The notes under the pieces are model-generated. The model worked only from the letters and a program-made list of their open reading frames with translations. It was not told where the DNA came from and made no database searches. Positions 52,470-59,663 of a stretch of DNA of 59,663 nucleotides are shown piece by piece. The stretch is taken from NCBI GenBank assembly GCA_003252385.1, contig QKEH01000001.1:1-59663 (forward strand). The letters run 5' to 3'. Position 1 is the first letter of the stretch. Every line of letters starts with the position of its first letter. The stretch comes from Bacteroidota bacterium (GTDB taxonomy: Bacteria > Bacteroidota > Bacteroidia > Bacteroidales > UBA10428). Both the position numbers and the translations under genes were made by a program.

Positions 52470-53195
52470 ATGACAACTATATGGATACTTGCCAAACGCG
52501 AACTGAAGTCCTTCTTCGACTCGTTACTGGCATACATTACAATTATTGCGTTTCTGGTTTTCACCGGTCTGTTTACCTGGATCATCGGACGTACCGTTTT
52601 CCTGATGTCTGAAGCCAGCATGCAATCCTTCTTTGGGGTAGCCTACTGGGCGCTGTTTTTCTTTATTCCAGCACTTACTATGAAACTCATTGCCGAGGAA
52701 CACAGCAGCGGCACCCTGGAACTGATCCTCACCAAACCTATTTCGGAACGACAATTGGTACTGGGTAAGTTTCTGGCGGTATTTATTCTGATCGCCCTGT
52801 CGCTGATGCTGACGCTCCCCTATTACATTACCATTGCATCCATCGGGCCTATTGACCACGGCGCAACCACTCTGGGATACCTGGGACTGCTGCTGATGAG
52901 CGCCGCATACATTGGTATTGGAATTTTTGCCAGCAGCCTCACCAGCAATCAAATCGTATCGTTTTTACTGGCACTGTTCATCGGAATATTTTTCCACCTG
53001 CTGTTCGAACTCATTGCTCGCTATTTTCCGGGGGCGATTGGCAACACATTAAGCTACTTAAGTCTTTCGACCCATTACGAATCTATTACGCGGGGGGTTG
53101 TCGACAGTCGTGATATCATTTACTTCCTGGCTGTTGTCTTCCTAAGCCTCTTTGGCGCTCAAATGGCCATCAGCCGTAGAAATTATACCAACTAA
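52470..53195 (+). CDS. gldF: GldF-like ABC-2 type permease
   Basis: 241 residues with six hydrophobic segments of the ABC-2 fold. The MTTIWILAKRELKSFFDSLLAYI start and the ALTMKLIAEEHSSGTLELILTKPISERQLVLGKFLA loop between TM2 and TM3 are typical of GldF. It is 14 bp after gldA and 19 bp before gldG, so they form one operon. Confidence 0.9.
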   Translation: MTTIWILAKRELKSFFDSLLAYITIIAFLVFTGLFTWIIGRTVFLMSEASMQSFFGVAYWALFFFIPALTMKLIAEEHSSGTLELILTKPISERQLVLGKFLAVFILIALSLMLTLPYYITIASIGPIDHGATTLGYLGLLLMSAAYIGIGIFASSLTSNQIVSFLLALFIGIFFHLLFELIARYFPGAIGNTLSYLSLSTHYESITRGVVDSRDIIYFLAVVFLSLFGAQMAISRRNYTN

Positions 53196-53214
53196 CACTT
53201 TTATCAGGAACATT

Positions 53215-54723
53215 ATGAAGTCAAGAAAGAACATTACTTTATATAGCCTGCTGGTGGTTGGCGTAGCCATTTTAGTTGGCTACCTGTCGAACCAATTATC
53301 GGTACGGCTCGATTTTACCGAAGACCACCGGTTTACCCTCAGCGATGCCACACGCGACCTGCTGCAGGAGCTGGAAGAACCCATCACCATCACCGCCTAC
53401 TTCTCGGACAATCTGCCCCCCCAATTGCTGCAGATTAAACGCGAATTCCAGGATCTGCTCACCGAATATTCGCGTAGCGCCAAAGGCAATCTGGAATACG
53501 AATTTGTGGATCCCCTTAAAGATGAAAACATTCAAGCCGTAGCTTCTCGCGACGGGGTAAACCCCATTCAGTTGCAGGTTGAGGAGAAAGACCAGGTGAA
53601 AGCCCAGGTAGCCTATATGGGCGCAGTGATTCAGCTGGGCGAAGAAACCGAAGCCATTCCCATGATTAGTGCCATTCAGGGTTTGGAGTATAAAATATCG
53701 TCGTCCATTAAGAAACTGGCTGTTACTGAAAAACCGTTGGTGGGCTTTGTACAAGGACACGGCGAAGCAAGTTTTGGTGAAATCTGGGAGGCCAAACAGG
53801 CACTCGACGTATTGAACAAAACCGAACTGGTGAACCTGTCGGATAGCTCGCTGGATGTAAACAAATACAACACCCTGGTATTCTTGGGGCCGAAAGATTC
53901 CCTTAGCGGCTACGAACTGGCGCGGGTTGATGCCTACATCCAACGCGGAGGCCGCATACTGGCAGCCCTTGATCGTTCTGACGCCGATTTAACCACCGAA
54001 CAATTTACCCACCCGGTAAACACTGGTTTGGAACAGCTGCTGGCCAGCCGTGGCATAGCAGTTAACGACCATTTGGTAACCGACCTCAACTGCCAGCGCG
54101 GATTGATACAACCCCGTCCCGGCTACATTATGCAGGTTACCATACCATATTACATCATTGCCAAGAACTTCGAGGACCACCCCATTTCTTCCGGACTCGA
54201 ACAGGTTATGTTCAGCTTTGCCAGCTCGGTCGATTTTCGTGGTGATAGTACGGTGAAATTTATGCCCCTGATTGAATCTTCGGAACATTCCGGGTCGCAA
54301 TCCACAACCGTACAAATAGATATTACCAGCCAGTATACACCGGCAGAATTCCCCCTGAGCCACCTCACCCTGGCCGCCGCCCTCGAAGGCAGCTTTCAGG
54401 GAAGTGCCCCCACCCGTATGGTTATTGTTGGTGACGGCGACTTTGCCAAACCCGGACAACGCGGACAACAAGTGAACCCTGACAACGTGAATCTTCTGGT
54501 AAATGCGATCGATTGGCTTTCGGACGATACCGGTCTGATACAACTGCGTACCCAGGGAGCCACCGCACGCCCACTCGATGATATTGAAGAAGGCAAACGC
54601 ACCTTCCTGAAATACCTCAACTTCCTGTTGCCTGTTGTTCTGGCTCTGATTTATGGAATTATCCGTTTCCAACGTAACCGCATGATTCGATTGAAAAGAA
54701 AGGAGGCCGGCTATGTCTACTAA
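53215..54723 (+). CDS. gldG: Gliding motility-associated ABC transporter component GldG
   Basis: 502 residues from the Met at 53215 (MKSRKNITLYSLLVVGVAILVGYL, an N-terminal TM); the longer ORF start overlaps gldF and is rejected. The body is the GldG/ABC-type uncharacterised periplasmic domain (LDFTEDHRFTLSDATRDLL, then KPLVGFVQGHGE) with a C-terminal TM followed by a basic tail (FQRNRMIRLKRK). It is the auxiliary subunit of the GldAFG transporter. The last 11 bases overlap the next gene. Confidence 0.9.
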   Translation: MKSRKNITLYSLLVVGVAILVGYLSNQLSVRLDFTEDHRFTLSDATRDLLQELEEPITITAYFSDNLPPQLLQIKREFQDLLTEYSRSAKGNLEYEFVDPLKDENIQAVASRDGVNPIQLQVEEKDQVKAQVAYMGAVIQLGEETEAIPMISAIQGLEYKISSSIKKLAVTEKPLVGFVQGHGEASFGEIWEAKQALDVLNKTELVNLSDSSLDVNKYNTLVFLGPKDSLSGYELARVDAYIQRGGRILAALDRSDADLTTEQFTHPVNTGLEQLLASRGIAVNDHLVTDLNCQRGLIQPRPGYIMQVTIPYYIIAKNFEDHPISSGLEQVMFSFASSVDFRGDSTVKFMPLIESSEHSGSQSTTVQIDITSQYTPAEFPLSHLTLAAALEGSFQGSAPTRMVIVGDGDFAKPGQRGQQVNPDNVNLLVNAIDWLSDDTGLIQLRTQGATARPLDDIEEGKRTFLKYLNFLLPVVLALIYGIIRFQRNRMIRLKRKEAGYVY

Positions 54724-55702
54724 AACAAACATCAAGAAACTCAGCATTGCATTTGGCGTACTACTGGCATTAAGCGCCCTGGTACTGATCCGAAACAACA
54801 GCAAATCGGAGGCAAGCCGAAACCGAACCTTTCAAAGTGAACTTTGCGATTTCGACTCCTCCAAAGTAAGTGATATCACCATCTATCCTAAAAGAAAGGG
54901 GGAGGCAATACAACTGCACCGGCAGAATTCGGACTGGTATGTTACCATTAACAACCAGCAGTATGCGGCCGACCAGGGAACCATCAGCAACATGCTGGCG
55001 CTGCTTATGCACTTGCGGGCCACGCGCATTGCTGCCACCGATAAGTCGAAATGGGAAAAATACGAGGTTACCGATTCGCTTGCACTGCGTGTGGAACTGA
55101 AAGCCGGTTCCAAGACCGTGGCCGACCTGATGATGGGTAAATTCAGCTATCAGCAACCAAAGAACACCGATCAAAACCCCTATGCGCAGCGGCAAATGGG
55201 TAAAATGACCAGTTACCTGCGCCTGAACGGAAAAAAGAAGGTATTTGCCACCGATGGCCTTCTGTCCATGACTTTCAACCGTCAGGCCGACGATTTCAGA
55301 AACCACAAAATTCTAGCCACCCAAAAACAGCAATTGGATCATATTGAAGTGACCTTGCCGGGCGAAAGCTATGAACTCAAAAAAGAGGGGCTCAACTGGA
55401 TACTCGATGGGCAAAAGGTTGACAGCCTGCAAATGGAAAGCTATTTGTCCGGATTGGAATACCTGAGCAGCGGGAAATTTATCGATAAAAATGCCCTTCC
55501 GAATCAAACCGTAACGCACAAACTCATTCTCCATGGCAAAGCACTCAGCGCACCCGTTGAAGTGCAGGTTTTTGCCGCCGACACCGCCGTAGTTGGTATG
55601 GTATCGTCGCAAAACAAAGGCAACTGCTTTAATACCAAGGAAACCAACCTCATGGAGAAATTGTTCAAAACCCAAGCCTATTTCCACCAAAGCATACAAT
55701 AG
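54713..55702 (+). CDS. DUF4340 protein, GldAFG-associated
   Basis: 329 residues with one N-terminal TM (LSIAFGVLLALSALVLI), then a periplasmic domain of DUF4340 type made of repeated beta-alpha units: DSSKVSDITIYPKRKGEAIQLHR, then LNGKKKVFATDGLLS and LPGESYELKKEGLNW. DUF4340 genes frequently follow gldG-like genes, so it is probably a periplasmic partner of the transporter. It overlaps gldG by 11 bp and ends 23 bp before a strong terminator. Confidence 0.85.
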   Translation: MSTKTNIKKLSIAFGVLLALSALVLIRNNSKSEASRNRTFQSELCDFDSSKVSDITIYPKRKGEAIQLHRQNSDWYVTINNQQYAADQGTISNMLALLMHLRATRIAATDKSKWEKYEVTDSLALRVELKAGSKTVADLMMGKFSYQQPKNTDQNPYAQRQMGKMTSYLRLNGKKKVFATDGLLSMTFNRQADDFRNHKILATQKQQLDHIEVTLPGESYELKKEGLNWILDGQKVDSLQMESYLSGLEYLSSGKFIDKNALPNQTVTHKLILHGKALSAPVEVQVFAADTAVVGMVSSQNKGNCFNTKETNLMEKLFKTQAYFHQSIQ

Positions 55703-55725
55703 AAAGAGTGTCTTACAGGTTAACT

Positions 55726-55755
55726 AAAGGCGCCCAGTTGGGGCGCCTTTTTATT
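55726..55755 (+). terminator. Rho-independent terminator after gldAFG-DUF4340
   Basis: A perfect 10-bp GC-rich stem (arms 55726-55735 and 55741-55750, 5-nt loop) followed by T residues. It ends the gld operon. Confidence 0.9.
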
Positions 55756-55871
55756 TCTTGTCCGGAATAATTTTCAAATATTCCTTTACGAACCAAATTA
55801 CGATTGCCGAACTGAGATCCTTCGGTCAGACGTGTCGTTGGATCTCTTAAAGTAGCAGTACTGGGAAAGTC

Positions 55872-56063
55872 TTACCATCCTAACAGTAAATTCTTAACAC
55901 AGGTATCATCTTGCTCTATCTTAACCAAACCTGCCAATACCTTCGCCCTACGTTGCATACATAAGAGCACAACAAAGTATTTGGTTTCATAACGCGTTTC
56001 AACCACCCCATCGCATCCCGGATTAACGTATATGAACTTATACAACTCTTCTTTATAGGTCAT
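55872..56063 (-). CDS. Doubtful small ORF in the gld/SprF gap
   Basis: 63 residues from an ATG at 56063 (MTYKEELYKFIYVNP...), possibly longer from a GTG at 56168. Cys-containing, mixed charge, no family resemblance. It could be a real small gene or a relic in the 487-bp gap between the gld terminator and the PorP/SprF gene; the rest of that gap shows nothing else. Confidence 0.25.
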   Translation of the reverse strand: MTYKEELYKFIYVNPGCDGVVETRYETKYFVVLLCMQRRAKVLAGLVKIEQDDTCVKNLLLGW

Positions 56064-56189
56064 AATCAGGTCGCTTGCAGTACGAACGGACCGATGTGGG
56101 ATGTGCTTTAAAACCGTTCCCTTCCCTAATTTGGATATTTTGCCTTGATATAGGACTAAAGACCACACAGCAGAGCTGCTAAAGATCCA

Positions 56190-57170
56190 CTAATACACAT
56201 TCAACCACCGGTACCTTCGGGTGGTTTCGCCTAATTGTACTGCCAATAGGATTTCGTGCGAACCATAGTTGGTTTTCCGTATCTTGGACAAGGTCATATC
56301 AAACGCATAGGCAAAAAAGTAACGATCGAGTTGAAGCCCTCCCAGCAGGGACAGGGTATTTCCTGTTTTGTACGATAATCCGCCCCAATATTCCTGATTA
56401 ATTATGCCTTTCACACTAATATCCAGTTGATTTTGAGAACGATTGACTTCAGATAATTTGATAAGCATGCCCGGCTCAAAAACCAGGTTTCGGTTATACG
56501 AATATTTATACCCCCCCATAAAATAATGCAGCCGTCCAATACCGTAATTTTCTTCAATGGATCCGCCCCACTGCACCGACGATTTGGAAACATTATGTAC
56601 CGAATACCCGGCATAGTAATCTTTTGCGGAAAGATATGCCCCGAAATTAAAATCCAGAATCCAGCGGCGGGTTTTATCGCCCAACAGCAAGACATCCGCC
56701 TGCTCGTCGGAAAGTACAATTTCCGATGAATTTAACCCCAAATTGGACAGTACAGGCGACAAGCCAAAGGAAAGCTGCTGGCTACCCATCTTCATATGAA
56801 AGGCATAGGTGGCATTCATGCCGGTATGCGTAAGGGTACCGTATTTCTCATTAAACAATTGCACGCCGGTACCTACTGTACCGGGTTTAAACAACTTCAA
56901 TTTCCGTCGAATGTTCCGTCGTGGCCTTCGGTTTTGTTGAAATATCCGGGTATCGAAAGTTACGGTGTGAAATTTGGGCGCCCCTTTAAACCCCACCCAT
57001 TGCTCGTAGGCTGTCATCTTAACCACCGAAATATTCTCACTTCCTGCTACCGCCGGATTGAACAAATACTTATTAAACGTAAACTGGCTGTACAAGGGTT
57101 GTTGCTGGGCAAACACCCTGCTGCCTGTAAGCAGCACCAACACTAGTATTTGGATGTAAGTTCGGTTCAT
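56190..57170 (-). CDS. PorP/SprF family type IX secretion outer-membrane protein
   Basis: 326 residues from the Met at 57170 (MNRTYIQILVLVLLTGSRVFA signal peptide); the ORF extension upstream is rejected. QQPLYSQFTFNKYLFNPAVAGS is the hallmark N-terminus of PorP/SprF proteins, followed by repeated barrel strands such as FSYNRNLVFEPGMLIK-like segments and the LSYKTGNTLSLLGG region. In Flavobacterium such proteins are needed to export and anchor adhesins with type B sorting domains. It lies 64 bp after the adhesin gene on the same strand, so it is probably its partner. Confidence 0.9.
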   Translation of the reverse strand: MNRTYIQILVLVLLTGSRVFAQQQPLYSQFTFNKYLFNPAVAGSENISVVKMTAYEQWVGFKGAPKFHTVTFDTRIFQQNRRPRRNIRRKLKLFKPGTVGTGVQLFNEKYGTLTHTGMNATYAFHMKMGSQQLSFGLSPVLSNLGLNSSEIVLSDEQADVLLLGDKTRRWILDFNFGAYLSAKDYYAGYSVHNVSKSSVQWGGSIEENYGIGRLHYFMGGYKYSYNRNLVFEPGMLIKLSEVNRSQNQLDISVKGIINQEYWGGLSYKTGNTLSLLGGLQLDRYFFAYAFDMTLSKIRKTNYGSHEILLAVQLGETTRRYRWLNVY

Positions 57171-57234
57171 TTGGATGTGTACGTGCGTCGGCCCTTCGGT
57201 TTTCAAGGCATGAAAATAATACAATTTGCCCTGA

Positions 57235-59663
57235 TTACCTTACAATAGTAACCGTTCCCTTTATGGGTTTCATTCCCTCCGCTTTAAAATCGATGATATA
57301 ATAATAGGTGTCCATGGGCAACTCTTTACCCCGATAGGTTCCATCCCAATCGTTGGCATATCCGCCAGTGCAATGGTAGATCAAGGTACCCGTGCGGTTA
57401 AATATGCTGATCTCGGTATCGGGGAAAAGGTCGATATTTTTTATTTCCCATTTGTCGTGCACATCGTCTCCATTGGGGGTAAAGGTGTTGGTAATTTCTT
57501 TAAAAAGTTTATTGGGATCACATTCACCCACAAAAAGGGTATCGCTTCCGGTACAATTGTAGTCGTTGGTGACCATAACCCAAATTTGGCCGGCATTGGC
57601 GTATATCTGCTGCGATGCCCCCCTGTTTCCGGTTGACCACTCATAGCGACGAAACTCCGGAAGATCAATGATATACATTTCGTCGGCACAAAGGGTTGTG
57701 TCCCTGCCCAAATCCACTTCCGGGCTCCGATGTACAGTTACGTTTACGGTATCATTCGTCCGACACCCCTTGTCGTCCAACATTTCCAGACAAATGGTCT
57801 CAGTTGTACTGGCCCGGTAATCTATAGCCACGCTACCATTCTGCCATACCTGCGAAACAAAACCTGCAGGTACTGTAAAGGTATGGCTTTCACCTTCGCA
57901 CAAATCAACATCTGCTCCCAGATCGATATCCGGTGCTGAAACGAATACTGCTTCTTCGCGAACCGTACTTTGGCAGCCAAAAGCATCCGACGCCCATACG
58001 TATATCGAATAGATACCTTGTTGAACGTTCCAGTCCATTGTCATCACATCGCCTTGCTGATCCTCAATGCCAAGAGCCGGCACTTTCCAGATATGTGTAA
58101 TACCATTCAAAGGGTTCATGGTATAAACTCGTTCATCTCCCTTACATATCACCTCCAGATAATTCTGAGCGGGATCCTGTACCTGTATCTCTCCAACGGC
58201 AGGTATGGGATGATTCACCGCATAGATATCCATCCAATTGCCTACACATCCGGTTACTGAATTTACTGCACGAACCCAGAACTGAATTGAATCTTCTCCG
58301 GGGACTGTAGGGTAAACCAAACGATACGGCACTGTATTATCCGCATAGTAAATGGTGGAACCACCATCACGCGAGAATTCCACCCCATCACCATCCGGCG
58401 TGGCGGCTTCCATTTCAAACTGGCTCATTCCGCAACCCTCCTGAACGGTAACGGTAATACTCAATGGTCTAACTACACGAACCGTATGTTGAACCGTCGC
58501 TGTTACGCCATCGGTTACCGTTAGGATAATCTGCTTATCGCCGGGACTGCTGTACGAAACACTTACCGGCCCTTCGCCAATAGCCGTGGCGGGGGTTGCA
58601 TCCATGCCAAAATCCCAAGAATACGTGGCATTGGTTGAGGTTCCTGTCGTGGTGCTTTGGAAACTTAAAGTTTCATTTATACAACTGGTACTGCGATCCA
58701 CGGTAAAATCAGGGTAGAGTCCACATCCCTGGAGATTCACCGTTATTGCCTTGGTTTCACCAACACATCCTTCCGTATTCACTTCGTATACATAGATTCG
58801 TCCGCTACCATCGTTAAAATCTACGGAGATGGAATTCACCCCTACCCCGGAAGTATCTGTGGTGAGTGCAGCACTGGAAGGAATTCTCCAATAGTATTTT
58901 GAACCGACCGCTCCGTTTACGGTAAAGATTTCTCCGGTTGCATGGCATGCCGGTGAAGTATTACCGGTTATTTCCGAAGTAACAGGTATAGGTAGTACTG
59001 TCACGGTAAAAGCTGCAGTACTTTCATTATCCGATTCATCTTTTACGCGGTAGGTAACCCGGGAAACACCGGGGCTGAAATGCATTCCGCTGGCATCATT
59101 ACTTCCGGTAGCCATGGTAGCTCCTGTAATGGTATAACTTACCTCCAGGGTTGCCGGGTCGGAACAATTATCCGTAAAACTCGTGGGCGCAATGCCTCCA
59201 ACCACAGCTCCCGAAGCATCGTCCGCACATACGGTCAAGTCAGCAGGAACAGTCAGTTCCGGATTTTCATTGTCCGGAGCTACAGTGATGGTGAAGCTAC
59301 AAGTGCTCGCATTGCCCGCTGCATCGGTAGCCGAATAGCTGATGGTGGTGACCCCTGCCGGGAAACGATCGCCCGAGTTCAGGCCGCTGCCATCGGTGCG
59401 TACGGGAATAATGGCTCCGTCGCAGTTGTCGGTAGCCGTGGGGGCGGTAAAAGTTACGATAGCGCCACAACTGCCGGCGTCCATGGCCACACTCCGGTTG
59501 GCCGGACAGCCGCTGATTGCCGGTGCCTGGGCATCGGGAGCTACGGTGATGGTGAAGCTACAAGTGCTCGCATTGCCCGCTGCATCGGTAGCCGAATAGC
59601 TGATGGTGGTGACCCCTGCCGGGAAACGATCGCCCGAGTTCAGGCCACTGCCATCGGTGCGTA
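57235..59663 (-). CDS. Large surface adhesin, HYR/PKD repeats, T9SS type B sorting domain (5'-truncated)
   Basis: The frame is open to the right edge, so the N-terminus and signal peptide lie outside; about 808 residues are visible. From N to C: HYR repeats (for example VTTISYSATDAAGNASTCSFTITV, with TATDNCDG before it) that are nearly identical in DNA, a further HYR-like unit with SFTDNCSDP, Ig-like regions, a PKD domain (YSWDFGMDATPATAIG), then more Ig-like units. The last 85 residues (TNTFTPNGDDVHDKWEIKN, IFNRTGTLIYHC, WDGTYRGKELPMDTYYYIIDF) are the gliding-motility-associated C-terminal domain used as a type B T9SS signal. A very large cell-surface adhesin is expected. Confidence 0.92.
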   Translation of the reverse strand, partial: RTDGSGLNSGDRFPAGVTTISYSATDAAGNASTCSFTITVAPDAQAPAISGCPANRSVAMDAGSCGAIVTFTAPTATDNCDGAIIPVRTDGSGLNSGDRFPAGVTTISYSATDAAGNASTCSFTITVAPDNENPELTVPADLTVCADDASGAVVGGIAPTSFTDNCSDPATLEVSYTITGATMATGSNDASGMHFSPGVSRVTYRVKDESDNESTAAFTVTVLPIPVTSEITGNTSPACHATGEIFTVNGAVGSKYYWRIPSSAALTTDTSGVGVNSISVDFNDGSGRIYVYEVNTEGCVGETKAITVNLQGCGLYPDFTVDRSTSCINETLSFQSTTTGTSTNATYSWDFGMDATPATAIGEGPVSVSYSSPGDKQIILTVTDGVTATVQHTVRVVRPLSITVTVQEGCGMSQFEMEAATPDGDGVEFSRDGGSTIYYADNTVPYRLVYPTVPGEDSIQFWVRAVNSVTGCVGNWMDIYAVNHPIPAVGEIQVQDPAQNYLEVICKGDERVYTMNPLNGITHIWKVPALGIEDQQGDVMTMDWNVQQGIYSIYVWASDAFGCQSTVREEAVFVSAPDIDLGADVDLCEGESHTFTVPAGFVSQVWQNGSVAIDYRASTTETICLEMLDDKGCRTNDTVNVTVHRSPEVDLGRDTTLCADEMYIIDLPEFRRYEWSTGNRGASQQIYANAGQIWVMVTNDYNCTGSDTLFVGECDPNKLFKEITNTFTPNGDDVHDKWEIKNIDLFPDTEISIFNRTGTLIYHCTGGYANDWDGTYRGKELPMDTYYYIIDFKAEGMKPIKGTVTIVR
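59281..59402 (-). repeat. HYR repeat DNA, copy 1
   Basis: 122 bp that recur at 59542-59663 with two differences, giving a repeat period of 261 bp (87 codons). Part of the tandem HYR array in the adhesin gene. Confidence 0.9.
59542..59663 (-). repeat. HYR repeat DNA, copy 2 (cut by window edge)
   Basis: Matches 59281-59402 in 120 of 122 bases. The array continues beyond the window. Confidence 0.9.

Noticed and set aside
1-59663. Prophage, integrative element or defence island
   Set aside because: No integrase, transposase, terminase, tRNA attachment site, toxin-antitoxin pair or nuclease cluster was seen.

Overview
The window comes from a chromosome of a Bacteroidota member, most likely a Bacteroidales/Marinilabiliales-type bacterium. 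The evidence is the type IX secretion and gliding genes (GldA/F/G, PorP/SprF, a type B C-terminal sorting domain, PorG-like barrels), the HU-CCDC81/SPOR protein, the gene order nadK - PorG-like - uppS - bamA - ompH - ompH - murI, and many TAnnTTTG promoter boxes upstream of genes. I see no prophage, insertion sequence, CRISPR array, rRNA or complete tRNA; it reads as a housekeeping chromosome segment with some unusual envelope genes. Both edges cut a gene: a histidine kinase on the left and a repeat-rich adhesin on the right.

Layout. 1-4.1 kb: two sensor kinases and two very small basic proteins. 4.3-7.2 kb (minus): homoserine dehydrogenase and a sodium:solute symporter. 7.3-11.0 kb: recR, the HU-TM-SPOR protein and a membrane histidine kinase with a degenerate receiver. 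11.3-16.4 kb: an M1 peptidase divergent from an Omp85-type barrel, then an MFS transporter and a WbuC cupin. 16.5-22.8 kb: hisS followed by a run of odd envelope genes: an exported superoxide dismutase homologue without metal ligands, a DUF1571 protein, a DUF4105 (Lnb-like) protein and a PaaK/LuxE-like adenylating enzyme. That last gene overlaps tail to tail with a LuxI-fold acyltransferase. 23.1-31.7 kb (minus): a long envelope-biogenesis run (CBS protein, nadK, two PorG-like barrels, uppS, bamA, two ompH/skp, murI). 31.8-38.3 kb: pdxJ, an esterase, a PolB-type exonuclease, manA, engB, prs, rplY and pth. 38.4-42.5 kb: a hybrid kinase, a TPR protein and a gamma-carbonic anhydrase. 42.5-46.8 kb (minus): an ECF sigma/anti-sigma operon with DUF4097 and GIN-domain proteins and two outer-membrane barrels. 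46.8-51.4 kb: lnt, an M3 peptidase and an hsp20 gene behind a sigma-54-like promoter. 51.5-55.7 kb: gldA-gldF-gldG-DUF4340. 56.2-59.7 kb (minus): a PorP/SprF protein downstream of a large HYR/PKD adhesin with a T9SS type B sorting domain.

Functional themes. Most of the window serves the envelope: barrel assembly (BamA, Skp), undecaprenyl phosphate and peptidoglycan precursors (UppS, MurI), lipoprotein acylation (Lnt and a DUF4105 protein), T9SS/gliding export and an ECF envelope regulon. The most promising undescribed unit is the 17.9-22.8 kb block, which combines a metal-free SOD fold, a LysM-like DUF1571 protein, a candidate lipoprotein N-acyltransferase, an acyl-activating enzyme and a LuxI-like N-acyltransferase with its catalytic residues intact. 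All calls come from reading sequence and recalling protein families; no search was run.
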